Made by a program: the position numbers and the translations under genes. Positions 35,275 through 43,645 of a stretch of DNA of 64,000 nucleotides are shown piece after piece. This stretch comes from DTU013 sp964512095. GTDB lineage: Bacteria > Bacillota > Clostridia > Acetivibrionales > DTU013. The stretch is from assembly GCA_964512095.1 (NCBI GenBank), contig CAZEIH010000005.1, positions 33,571 to 97,570 on the forward strand, in the 5' to 3' direction. Under the pieces are notes generated by a model. The model was not told where the DNA came from. It saw nothing but the letters and a program-made list of their open reading frames with translations, and searched no databases. The stretch's first letter is position 1; each line of letters opens with the position of its first letter.

Positions 35275-36660
35275 ATGAAGAATACGAAAAAGACATTTGT
35301 CCTGGACACCAATGTTTTGCTTCAAACTCCTTATGCACTCTTTACCTTCGACGATAATACCGTCGTCATACCAGAAGTCGTACTCGAAGAACTAGATAAA
35401 TTCAAAAAGGAAAACTCAGAGCTGGGCGCAAATGCCAGGCAGGTCGCCAGGATCATTGACGAGCTTAGAGGAAAGGGCAGCCTTAACAATGGCATTGACC
35501 TGGATAACGGCGGGATACTCAGGATCGAAATGAATTACCAGGAGGTAAAGCTACCGGAAAGCTGGGTGGGCAATGTCAATGACAACCGGATCCTTAAGGT
35601 CTGCAAAGGCCTACATGAAAAAGGGGAAAGGGTCTTTTTGATATCCAAGGATGTCTTTGCAAGGATCAAAGCTGATGTCCTCGGGATAACAGCCCAGGAT
35701 TTTTTCAATGAGCAGGCTCCCGTATACGACGAGCAGTACAAGGGCAGGCTGGACGTATATACCTCAGCCCAAAAGCTGGAGGACTTTTATAACAATCACA
35801 GGCTGCAACCACAGGATGTTTTCTGTTTTAACACAGCCACCCACCAGAATTCCCCCGTTGAGCTGGTTACTAATCAATTTCTTATAATACACTCCAGTTT
35901 AAATGACAAACAGACTGCTCTTGCAAGATACGACGGAAAAGAGATCGCACCTCTGAATTTCGCACAAGAACACCCCTTTGGAGTAACACCAAGAAGCGCC
36001 GGTCAAAAGTTCTTCCAGGAAGCCTTGATGATGGACGCCCAGAAGGCTCCCTTGGTCATCGCTAAAGGCCCAGCAGGTACTGCAAAAACCTTCTATTCGC
36101 TAGCAGTTGGCTTGCACAAGATATTGGGAGATCGCAATCCGCCCTACAGAAAAATACTTGTATGCCGCCCCAATGTAAAGCTTGACGAGGATATAGGCTT
36201 CCTTCCCGGCACAGAACAGGAAAAGATCGCACCGTTCCTGCGCCCGGTCATAGACAACCTGGAGGTGCTGGTGGATGCAGATGAAAGTGAGCGTTATACT
36301 AGCGAAAAGGAATTAAAAGACAAGATAGATGAGCTATTTGACAGAAAAGTAATCAGCGCTGAAGCGATAGCCTTTATCAGAGGCCGCTCTATTGTAAAGC
36401 AGTGGGTCATAATCGACGAAGCTCAGAACCTAACGCCAAAGCAGGTGAAGGGTATCATCACTCGAGCCGGCAAGAATACTAAGATAATCCTAATAGGTGA
36501 CCCAGAACAGATCGACCACCCATTCCTGGATATCAGAACCAACGGCCTCAGCTTTGCCTCGGAGAGGATGAAGGGCAGCCCTCTGTGCTACCAGCTTACA
36601 TTGACCGACGATGAATGTGAACGCTCAGACCTGGCCTATGAAGCTGCCCGTAGGATGTAG
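35275..36660 (+). CDS. PIN domain-PhoH family ATPase (YlaK/PhoH2-like)
   Basis: 461 residues. The N-terminal PIN nuclease domain (residues ~5-150) starts with FVLDTNVLL and carries the acidic residues of the active site (VVLEELDKFK, NDNRILKV, LISKDVFARIKA). The C-terminal PhoH ATPase domain has Walker A GPAGTAKTF near residue 266 and a Walker B-like WVIIDEAQNLTP. Proteins of this PhoH2 type unwind and cut RNA in an ATP-dependent manner in some bacteria. AGGAG lies about ten bases before the ATG. It is apparently monocistronic, with a hairpin directly downstream. Confidence 0.93.
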   Translation: MKNTKKTFVLDTNVLLQTPYALFTFDDNTVVIPEVVLEELDKFKKENSELGANARQVARIIDELRGKGSLNNGIDLDNGGILRIEMNYQEVKLPESWVGNVNDNRILKVCKGLHEKGERVFLISKDVFARIKADVLGITAQDFFNEQAPVYDEQYKGRLDVYTSAQKLEDFYNNHRLQPQDVFCFNTATHQNSPVELVTNQFLIIHSSLNDKQTALARYDGKEIAPLNFAQEHPFGVTPRSAGQKFFQEALMMDAQKAPLVIAKGPAGTAKTFYSLAVGLHKILGDRNPPYRKILVCRPNVKLDEDIGFLPGTEQEKIAPFLRPVIDNLEVLVDADESERYTSEKELKDKIDELFDRKVISAEAIAFIRGRSIVKQWVIIDEAQNLTPKQVKGIITRAGKNTKIILIGDPEQIDHPFLDIRTNGLSFASERMKGSPLCYQLTLTDDECERSDLAYEAARRM

Positions 36661-36666
36661 CATATT

Positions 36667-36699
36667 ACAGTGGGACAACCCGTCTTTCCGTCCCACTGT
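36667..36699 (+). terminator. Perfect 10-bp-arm hairpin after the PhoH gene
   Basis: ACAGTGGGAC (36667-36676) and GTCCCACTGT (36690-36699) are exact inverted copies. No T tract follows (CCCCTTTGG), so it may be a REP-type palindrome that also weakens read-through. Confidence 0.5.
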
Positions 36700-36765
36700 C
36701 CCCTTTGGCTTCACTTCTCAAATTCAAGATACGGGCAAATTCTTTATATAATATAACAGTCTCAA

Positions 36766-36898
36766 TAGACAATTCGCTTCGCTCAGGGAGTCAGGTGGAG
36801 ACTGAACTCCACCTAGCCAAGGGAGTTAATTAATTCGTCTTCATTCATCGCCGACCTATAGAGGTCGGCGTCTTCTGAACTGAAGACATAGATAAATA
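36766..36898 (+). repeat. Full-length copy of the dispersed ~130-bp intergenic element
   Basis: In order: AATTCGCTTCGCTCAGGGAG; hairpin AGGTGGAG-ACTGAA-CTCCACCT; GGGAGTTAATTAATTCG, which is partly complementary to the left end; then the palindrome CGCCGACCTATAGAGGTCGGCG; then TCTTCTGAAC...GAAGACATAGATAAA. It matches the reverse complement of 43506-43637 almost throughout. No open reading frame. Confidence 0.8.
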
Positions 36899-36911
36899 TT
36901 TAGTTAGTCTA

Positions 36912-36940
36912 TTTACAATATATATGTACTGTGATAGAAT
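36912..36940 (+). promoter_or_regulatory. Promoter of the riboswitch-nrdGD transcript
   Basis: TTTACA at 36912-36917 and TAGAAT at 36935-36940, spacer 17 bases, directly before the riboswitch. Confidence 0.65.
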
Positions 36941-36952
36941 CAACTACAACAT

Positions 36953-37077
36953 ATAGTATGGATTAGGGGAAGTCAGGTGAGAATCCTGTACAGTGCCGCT
37001 ACGGTGTGTTGCTTGGCAACAAGTCCGATTACCTGTCCTTACTGAACATTCGGAACTTCTTCGTCGCAAGGAAGTGG
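36953..37077 (+). ncRNA. Cobalamin (B12) riboswitch
   Basis: The conserved core of B12 aptamers is readable: GGGGAAGTCAGGTGAGAATCC, then GTGCCGCTACGGTG (the GCCnnGCnACnGT-type box, slightly shortened), then AAGTCCGATTACCTGTCC. A downstream arm CTTCTTCGTCGCAAGGAAG can supply the kissing-loop hairpin. It sits between a good promoter and an intrinsic terminator, upstream of nrdG and nrdD. Binding of cobalamin should promote termination, so the B12-independent reductase would be made mainly when B12 is scarce. The exact ends are estimates. Confidence 0.88.
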
Positions 37078-37098
37078 TGTTGATTGGGATATTTTCTA

Positions 37099-37136
37099 AT
37101 GAGCCATGTTTTGACGAAGAACATGGCTCATTTTTT
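37099..37136 (+). terminator. Riboswitch expression-platform terminator
   Basis: ATGAGCCATGTT (37099-37110) pairs perfectly with AACATGGCTCAT (37120-37131) around a nine-base loop, followed by TTTTTT. It is a textbook intrinsic terminator placed between the aptamer and the nrdG ribosome binding site. Confidence 0.92.
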
Positions 37137-37157
37137 ATTGAAAGGAGGATAAATATA

Positions 37158-37859
37158 ATGCAAATTGCAGGAATGACAAAACTTACACTACTTGACTATC
37201 CCGGGAAACTGGCCTGCACCATCTTTACGCCCGGCTGTCAGCTTCGATGCCCATTTTGCCACAACGCACAGCTGGCGCTTGCAGACCCCAGCGCTCCAAC
37301 GGGCTTTAGTATTGATGGAGTTATCTCATATTTGAAAAAAAGACGCAATGTTATGGAGGGCGTCTGTATTAGCGGCGGAGAACCATTGATGCAAGATAGA
37401 ATAGTGGATTTTATTAGCAATGTCAAAGATTTAGGCTATTTGGTCAAGCTTGACACAAACGGTGGTTTCCCTGATAAACTGGCTCATTTGCTGGATTTCA
37501 AACTAATAGATTATGTTGCTATGGATATAAAAAACTGCATTTCACGGTATGCCGAAACATGTGGTCATCAGTCTATTAATCTTTCACCATTCATAGAAAG
37601 TATATCTCTTATACAAAGAAGCAATATAATTTACGAATTCAGGTCGACAATTGTCCATGAATTACATAAAAGGGAGAACCTCTTGCAGTTCAATGCATGG
37701 AATATCGGTGCCTCTAGATTATTTTTACAGAGCTTTCAGGATTCGCCCGATATTCTAAGACCTGGGCTCCACGGTTACAGTACAAAGGAAATGGAAGCTT
37801 TAAGGCAAAGCATTTTACCCATTATCCCCAATGCCAGAGTTCGCATCACAGGGACATAA
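37158..37859 (+). CDS. nrdG: Anaerobic ribonucleoside-triphosphate reductase activating protein
   Basis: 233 residues from the ATG at 37158, with AAAGGAGG at 37141-37148. A longer reading upstream would run back through the terminator and riboswitch and is rejected. A radical-SAM protein: Cys27-x3-Cys31-x2-Cys34 binds the [4Fe-4S] cluster and SGGEPL is the SAM-binding motif. It abstracts a hydrogen from the C-terminal glycine of NrdD to make the glycyl radical. It is of the type with an LTLLDYPGK start, common in Clostridia. It precedes nrdD by 61 bases; in Escherichia coli the gene order is the opposite. Confidence 0.93.
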   Translation: MQIAGMTKLTLLDYPGKLACTIFTPGCQLRCPFCHNAQLALADPSAPTGFSIDGVISYLKKRRNVMEGVCISGGEPLMQDRIVDFISNVKDLGYLVKLDTNGGFPDKLAHLLDFKLIDYVAMDIKNCISRYAETCGHQSINLSPFIESISLIQRSNIIYEFRSTIVHELHKRENLLQFNAWNIGASRLFLQSFQDSPDILRPGLHGYSTKEMEALRQSILPIIPNARVRITGT

Positions 37860-37920
37860 AACTCACAAAGTTCTCAGGAATTATTTTTATTACTATTCTG
37901 TTTTTATGAAAGGAAATATT

Positions 37921-40383
37921 ATGAATACATATCAGGTGCAAAAAAGGGATGGCTCTACTGCCGAGTTTAGGCTGGACAAGATTTCAACCGCTATGATAAA
38001 AGCATTCAAATCCAGGAATATCAGCTGGGATGAAAATATCATAGATTTTATGGCACTAAAGGTAACTGCAGATTTTCAGTCGAAAATACAAAATGGTATG
38101 ATCCATGTGGAGGATATTCAGGACAGTGTCGAATGCGTACTTATACAGGCGGGCTATACTGAAGCTGCGCGCTCATATATTCTCTATCGCAAACAACATG
38201 AGAATATGCGCAATATAAAGTCGTCAATGCTTAATTACAAGGATCTCGTTGATAACTATGTAAAAGCAAACGATTGGCGCGTTAAAGAGAATTCGACAGT
38301 TACCTATTCCGTGGGCGGCCTCATTTTGAGCAACTCTGGTGCTATAACAGCAAACTACTGGCTATCTGAAATATATGACAAAGAGATTGCCGATGCCCAC
38401 CGTAACTGTGATATCCACATCCATGATTTGTCCATGCTTACTGGCTATTGTGCCGGCTGGTCCTTGAAGGATCTTATCCTGGAAGGTCTGGGAGGGATTC
38501 CGGGTAAAATCACATCATCTCCTGCCAGCCATTTGGCAACCTTGTGCAATCAAATGGTCAATTTCCTTGGCATCATGCAGAATGAATGGGCCGGAGCGCA
38601 GGCATTTTCATCCTTCGACACCTATCTTGCTCCTTTTGTAAAAAAAGATAATTTAACCTACAATCAGGTTGAAAAATGTATAGAGTCGTTTATTTATGGT
38701 GTGAATACACCCAGCCGATGGGGTTCCCAGGCTCCTTTCACTAATATCACCATGGACTGGACAGTCCCCAAGGACCTTGCCGATCAGCCCGCAATCATTG
38801 GCGGAAGGGAAATGGATTTTTGTTATAGGGACTGCCAGAGTGAAATGAATATGGTAAATAAAGCATTTATCGAGGTCATGATAAAAGGCGATGCAAATGG
38901 CCGCGGCTTCCAGTATCCCATTCCAACCTATTCCATTACAAAAGACTTTAACTGGTCTGATACAGAAAATAACCGCTTGCTGTTTGAGATGACATCCAAA
39001 TACGGGACACCCTACTTTTCAAATTATATCAACAGTGAAATGGAGCCCAGTGATGTCCGCAGTATGTGCTGCCGGCTGAGGCTGGACTTGAGAGAACTGA
39101 GGAAAAAGGCTGGAGGATATTTTGGCAGTGGTGAAAGTACAGGATCTATCGGCGTTGTTACTATTAATCTGCCAAGGATTGCATATCTTTCAGAAGATAA
39201 GGCAGAATTCTTTAAAAGACTGGACCGTTTAATGGATATTTCTGCCCGCTCCCTTAAAACAAAGCGTACTGTTATCATGCGTCTTTTGGATGCCGGACTG
39301 TATCCTTATACCAAGCATTATCTCAAATCCTTCGATAATCATTTCTCTACCATTGGTCTTGTTGGAATGAATGAGGCCGGCTTGAATGCAAAATGGCTCA
39401 GTAAAGATATGAGTGATCCGAAAACAATTATGTTTGCAAAAGAGGTGCTTACACATATGCGTGAGCGATTAATGAGCTATCAGGAAAAATACGGCGATCT
39501 GTATAACCTTGAGGCAACTCCGGCAGAATCTACGTCATACCGGTTGGCAAAGCATGATGTTCAACAATATCCAGCTATCATTACAGCATCCGAAAACTCT
39601 AATATACCCTATTACACCAATAGCTCCCACCTCCCAGTCGGCTATACCGAAGACCTTTTTCAGGCGCTGGATGTACAGGATGAGCTTCAGACACTATATA
39701 CCTCTGGTACAGTTTTCCACGCCTTTCTGGGAGAAAAGCTCCCAGGCTGGGAAGCAACTGCAAAACTGGTACGTACTATTTCAGAAAACTACAGGCTACC
39801 CTATTACACTATTTCACCGACCTATTCAGTATGCCCGGACCATGGTTACATTGCTGGAGAACAGTTTATATGTACCGCCTGTGGAAAACCTGCAGAGGTG
39901 TACAGCAGAATCACAGGATACTACAGACCAGTGCAAAACTGGAATAATGGGAAACTGGAAGAATTCAAATCAAGAAAGGTCTATTCAATTGACTCCTTGC
40001 ATGAACACAAGCACGTCAGTGAAGCCTCAGCAAGGCAACAATCATATGCTACTAGCACCAATTCATCTCAAGCAAATAACGTTACAACAAACATCAGTGA
40101 AAATGTAAGCTGTTTTTCAAGCATACCAGTACAAGCTAATAGCTCATCCAAAAATGTAATTTTGTTTACAACGCCCTCCTGTCCGAACTGTAAAATAGTC
40201 AAAGCGATACTTGATAAGGCAAATGTAGAATACACGATTATTGACGCCGCAAGTGAGTTGTCGGTGGCCAGACAATACAAGATAAGGACAGCGCCAACAT
40301 TGGTTATCAGAAATGATTATGGGGAGTTATTGGATAGCATAACAGATTTGGCTGAAATCAAGGCCTATAGTGAAAATATATAA
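37921..40383 (+). CDS. nrdD: Class III ribonucleoside-triphosphate reductase with fused C-terminal redoxin domain
   Basis: 820 residues from the ATG at 37921 (GAAAGGA upstream). Residues ~1-90 are an ATP-cone; then comes the large reductase barrel. Near the end of the barrel a zinc site (Cys638, His641, Cys651, Cys654) precedes the radical loop RITGYYRPV, with Gly666 the likely glycyl radical. After ~45 residues of Ser/Asn/Thr-rich linker, residues ~745-820 form a thioredoxin/glutaredoxin-like domain with Cys754-Pro-Asn-Cys757 and the cis-Pro motif TAPT. Most NrdDs end soon after the radical loop, so this is a fusion. It makes deoxynucleotides anaerobically; the fused redoxin probably supplies the electrons, as opposed to formate. 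Confidence 0.94.
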   Translation: MNTYQVQKRDGSTAEFRLDKISTAMIKAFKSRNISWDENIIDFMALKVTADFQSKIQNGMIHVEDIQDSVECVLIQAGYTEAARSYILYRKQHENMRNIKSSMLNYKDLVDNYVKANDWRVKENSTVTYSVGGLILSNSGAITANYWLSEIYDKEIADAHRNCDIHIHDLSMLTGYCAGWSLKDLILEGLGGIPGKITSSPASHLATLCNQMVNFLGIMQNEWAGAQAFSSFDTYLAPFVKKDNLTYNQVEKCIESFIYGVNTPSRWGSQAPFTNITMDWTVPKDLADQPAIIGGREMDFCYRDCQSEMNMVNKAFIEVMIKGDANGRGFQYPIPTYSITKDFNWSDTENNRLLFEMTSKYGTPYFSNYINSEMEPSDVRSMCCRLRLDLRELRKKAGGYFGSGESTGSIGVVTINLPRIAYLSEDKAEFFKRLDRLMDISARSLKTKRTVIMRLLDAGLYPYTKHYLKSFDNHFSTIGLVGMNEAGLNAKWLSKDMSDPKTIMFAKEVLTHMRERLMSYQEKYGDLYNLEATPAESTSYRLAKHDVQQYPAIITASENSNIPYYTNSSHLPVGYTEDLFQALDVQDELQTLYTSGTVFHAFLGEKLPGWEATAKLVRTISENYRLPYYTISPTYSVCPDHGYIAGEQFICTACGKPAEVYSRITGYYRPVQNWNNGKLEEFKSRKVYSIDSLHEHKHVSEASARQQSYATSTNSSQANNVTTNISENVSCFSSIPVQANSSSKNVILFTTPSCPNCKIVKAILDKANVEYTIIDAASELSVARQYKIRTAPTLVIRNDYGELLDSITDLAEIKAYSENI

Positions 40384-40410
40384 TAACTGGAGTACTGGCA
40401 TACCATATGG

Positions 40411-41370
40411 CTATAATAGGTGTTCAAAGCTTACACGCTCTTGCAGCTTATCAACTTGCCACCTTTCTGCCGCTTGTGTCCCAGATGTCGTAACATTGGC
40501 GGCAGAGCAGGCCATTGCAAGTCTGACAGTTTCCTCGAAGCCGTCACCGTTATCCATGGAATACACAAGCGCAGCTACCATTGCATCACCTGCACCAACA
40601 GTACTCTTCACATCTACCTTTAAACCATGGGCAAGCAGTGACCTTGTTTTATCAATAAATATAGCACCCTTTTCACCCAGCGAAACCACTGCCATCTCAA
40701 CCCCGTAATCCTCAACAAGCTGCCTGGCATATTTCTTGACAAGCTGCACTACATATTTCCCATCATGCCCCGCTTCATCTATGTCAGCATCAAAAAGCTG
40801 TCCCAGCTCATGTATATTTGGTTTCACCAGATACAGGCCGGCCTTTACACCATTTTTCAACAGCTCCCCATCGGCATCAAGTACAGCTCTTGCCCCTTTT
40901 TGCCTCACTGCCTCTATCCAGCGGGCATATATCACTTTATCTACATTAATAGGAACACTTCCAGAAAAAACTACAATAGAATCTTCCTTTATTCTCCCAA
41001 GTAGTTTTTGTAGCAGTAAATTCAGATCACTATCCCTCACTGCTGGACCAGGTTCGTTTATATCAGTATTGGTGCCTCGGTAGCCATCTACAATCTTAAG
41101 ATTTGTTCTGGTTTCTCCCTGAATGGAAACAAAATCATTTTCTATCCCATAGCAGTCCAAGTATTCCTTGATAAAGCCTCCCGACGCGCCTCCGATCAAA
41201 CCCATGGCGATACTCCTGCCACCCAGGCTCGCTATCACCTTTGATACATTGATGCCCTTGCCTCCAGCATCCTGCCTAACGGATGAGATTCTGTTGACAG
41301 TCCCCACCGAAAAGTCATTTATCACCACAGTTTTATCAACTGCCGGGTTCAGTGTAACAGTATATATCAT
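40411..41370 (-). CDS. 1-phosphofructokinase-like PfkB-family sugar kinase
   Basis: 319 residues. The start MIYTVTLNPAVDKT and the DAGGKGINVSKV motif are those of the FruK/LacC branch of the PfkB family, and the C-terminal motif STVGAGDAMVAAL contains the catalytic Asp. It phosphorylates fructose-1-phosphate or tagatose-6-phosphate; fructose-1-phosphate is favoured by its overall pattern. No fructose PTS or FruR gene is next to it, so the usual context is missing and the precise substrate is unproved. Convergent with nrdD. Confidence 0.88.
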   Translation of the reverse strand: MIYTVTLNPAVDKTVVINDFSVGTVNRISSVRQDAGGKGINVSKVIASLGGRSIAMGLIGGASGGFIKEYLDCYGIENDFVSIQGETRTNLKIVDGYRGTNTDINEPGPAVRDSDLNLLLQKLLGRIKEDSIVVFSGSVPINVDKVIYARWIEAVRQKGARAVLDADGELLKNGVKAGLYLVKPNIHELGQLFDADIDEAGHDGKYVVQLVKKYARQLVEDYGVEMAVVSLGEKGAIFIDKTRSLLAHGLKVDVKSTVGAGDAMVAALVYSMDNGDGFEETVRLAMACSAANVTTSGTQAAERWQVDKLQERVSFEHLL

Positions 41371-41434
41371 ACTTACCTCTGCTTTTACTCATATTCCCCT
41401 TAATTCTATGGTCATATAAATGAAATGTCAACGA

Positions 41435-41469
41435 AAGTGGAACACGGGGTACGTCCCCATGTTCCACTT
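41435..41469. terminator. Long palindromic hairpin between convergent or tandem genes
   Basis: AAGTGGAACA-CGGGG-TACG-TCCCCA-TGTTCCACTT forms a stem of about 15 bases. It directly follows the acyl-CoA synthetase stop on the minus strand; the T tract there is weak (TTTCGTT). The GGAACATGGGGACG word links it to the repeat at 6056, so it is likely a REP-type element that doubles as a terminator. Confidence 0.6.
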
Positions 41470-41470
41470 C

Positions 41471-43306
41471 TCAGAGCCGCTCGATAAATCGGCCGCTGAC
41501 CTTTCGTATATCAACGCCGGTCTTGCCAAGCATATTCTTTACCTTTTCCTGCTCTATATGTCTCTTAGTCTTAATACCATTTGCCTTCACCAATTCCTCT
41601 TCAGTCATCACAAAGTAACGGATTATCTTATAGTGAGGCACGGTTTTGTTAATCTCCTTAATAGCTGCATTAAACCTTGCTGCAAGTTCGTTTTCAGAAA
41701 GTAGATCTCCGTTGCCATCTCTTGTGTTCTCCTTGTCGACGACCAGCTTAGCACAGATTTGAACATCGCCATCCAAAGCGGTATTTCCCCAGACAAAAGA
41801 GTCCATAATACCGGGAATATTGTTTAGCTGGATCTCATATTCCTCCGGGAAAGCCTTTTTGCCACTGTTCAACACTATCATAGATTTAGCCCTTCCGGTT
41901 ATCCTAGTAAGGCCTTTATCATCTATATACCCGATATCACCTGTCCTAAGCCATCCATCCTCAGTAAAGGAATCTTCAGTGGCACCAGAATCCTCATAAT
42001 ACCCCAGCATTACATTGGCGCCCCGTGAAATTATTTCCCCTATCCCGTTTTCATCAGGCATATCTATGGCAATTTCAATACCATACATAGGGTATCCTAT
42101 GGAACCAGGCAAATTAACAAAATCATTGTTAGCGGCAATAACCGGCGCTGCCTCTGTCAGTCCATAGCCCTGTAACAGTCTGAAGCCTATTTTATCAAAA
42201 CCTGTAACAACTTCCTTATCTAGCGCAGCCGCACCTGATACTGCCACCCTCAAGCCAGGACCAAGCTGGGCAAACACGCTTTTAAATATTTTCCTTCTGA
42301 GATCTATGCCCACCGCCCTAAGTGCGTCGGATACCTTTATCATGACAGCAAACAATTTATCCTTTCCGGATTTCTTTATACCCTCTTGAAGTTTTCTATA
42401 CATCGCCTCAAAAATAGCAGGTACTGCAACCAGTATTGTAACATTATACTCCTTCAGATTTTGAACAATATGCTTTATCCCGTCACAGTAGGCTATACAA
42501 ACTCCGGAATGCACCATGAACATCAGTCCTACAGTGTTTTCAAAGGTGTGGTGGAGCGGTAGAAGCGAAAGATGGGTATCTGTTGGATATATTTTTATGA
42601 TTGACGTAATTGCCGTCACATTTGCCGTCAGGTTGAAATGAGATAGCATTACACCCTTTGACATACTGGTCGTTCCTGATGTGAACAGCAGCACTGACAT
42701 TGAATCCCTATCTATTTTTGCACCTGTAAAGGATCTGTCACCTGCCTCCATAAGCTCCCTGCCTTTTTCGATTATGTCAGGCAGTGTAATAAACTTGGGA
42801 TTATCCACAGTCTTACCAGCAACTTTTTCCATACATATGAAATACTTCATTCCAGAATTTTTGCTAGCGATATCAAGCATCACTTCGTGGTAGGTCGGGC
42901 TATAAAAAATTACCTCCACCCTACCCCTACCAATAAGATTTTCCACCTCATTCTGCGGTAGATGTCTATCCAAAGGCACTGATACCCCTATACCATTTAC
43001 TGTTGCAAAAAAGCAGACTCCCCACTCATAACGATTCTCAGCAATTATGGACATCCGCAGGCCTTTGAGTCCGAGAGAAGCCAGTGCTGTTCCAAGGCAA
43101 TCGACATCAAAATCCAAATCTTTATAAGTCTTATGATTTATCCTGCCTTCTTTATCCTTTATCTTAAAGGCTGGCTTGTCGCCATACCTTTCCGCGCTAC
43201 CTTTGATTAACTCCCTGATGTCTCCGACAACTTTAGGGTCATAATAGCCAAGACCTTTTACTATTCTTCTTCCATCCCTGTTAACAATTTCAACGCCTTT
43301 TTTCAT
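41471..43306 (-). CDS. Long-chain acyl-CoA synthetase (AMP-binding family)
   Basis: 611 residues. The AMP-binding motif LLFTSGTTSMSKGV (around residue 210), LQGYGLTEAAPV, and GWLRTGDIGYID with the adenylate-binding Asp are all present. The conserved C-terminal lysine segment is NGIKTKRH. Members of this class load fatty acids onto CoA in two steps using ATP. The organism may use it for fatty-acid salvage or for lipid synthesis. It has no lipid-metabolism neighbours and appears to be transcribed alone from a promoter at 43411-43439. Confidence 0.92.
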   Translation of the reverse strand: MKKGVEIVNRDGRRIVKGLGYYDPKVVGDIRELIKGSAERYGDKPAFKIKDKEGRINHKTYKDLDFDVDCLGTALASLGLKGLRMSIIAENRYEWGVCFFATVNGIGVSVPLDRHLPQNEVENLIGRGRVEVIFYSPTYHEVMLDIASKNSGMKYFICMEKVAGKTVDNPKFITLPDIIEKGRELMEAGDRSFTGAKIDRDSMSVLLFTSGTTSMSKGVMLSHFNLTANVTAITSIIKIYPTDTHLSLLPLHHTFENTVGLMFMVHSGVCIAYCDGIKHIVQNLKEYNVTILVAVPAIFEAMYRKLQEGIKKSGKDKLFAVMIKVSDALRAVGIDLRRKIFKSVFAQLGPGLRVAVSGAAALDKEVVTGFDKIGFRLLQGYGLTEAAPVIAANNDFVNLPGSIGYPMYGIEIAIDMPDENGIGEIISRGANVMLGYYEDSGATEDSFTEDGWLRTGDIGYIDDKGLTRITGRAKSMIVLNSGKKAFPEEYEIQLNNIPGIMDSFVWGNTALDGDVQICAKLVVDKENTRDGNGDLLSENELAARFNAAIKEINKTVPHYKIIRYFVMTEEELVKANGIKTKRHIEQEKVKNMLGKTGVDIRKVSGRFIERL

Positions 43307-43410
43307 AACACCCTCCCACCAATCTTCCTAAATTACTAGAATCACCATACCATGAGTGAATTATTTATACTACTTATTCATATGACCTGGTTATAATTAT
43401 TATTAGTATT

Positions 43411-43439
43411 ATTATACACACAGCTTTGTACAAAATCAA
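43411..43439 (-). promoter_or_regulatory. Promoter of the acyl-CoA synthetase gene
   Basis: On the minus strand TTGATT (43439-43434) and TATAAT (43416-43411) are 17 bases apart, about 105 bases before the start codon. Confidence 0.6.
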
Positions 43440-43505
43440 CACGAAAAAACTCCAGAGAATCTATATCCTTCCTGGAGCGGTAATCTAAAGGTTATTTGAT
43501 TTTCT

Positions 43506-43637
43506 ATTTATCTATGTCTTCAGAAGATGCTGACCTCTATAGGTCGGCGATGAATCTTATGAATATATTAGCTTCCTTGGTCAAGTGGAGTTTAGTCTCC
43601 ACCTAACTCCCTGAACTGAGTAAAGTGAATTAACTAA
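43506..43637 (-). repeat. Full-length copy of the dispersed intergenic element (reverse orientation)
   Basis: The reverse complement of the copy at 36766-36898, with scattered substitutions. The landmarks TTATCTATGTCTTCAG, GACCTCTATAGGTCGGCG, GTGGAGTTTAGTCTCCAC and TAACTCCCTGAACTGAG are all present in the same order and spacing. It occupies the space between the MutS-like gene stop and the acyl-CoA synthetase promoter. Confidence 0.8.
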
Positions 43638-43645
43638 TTGAATCC

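Noticed and set aside
36993..37157. N-terminal extension of nrdG
   Set aside because: It would translate the B12 aptamer and the terminator. The ATG at 37158 has a perfect ribosome binding site.
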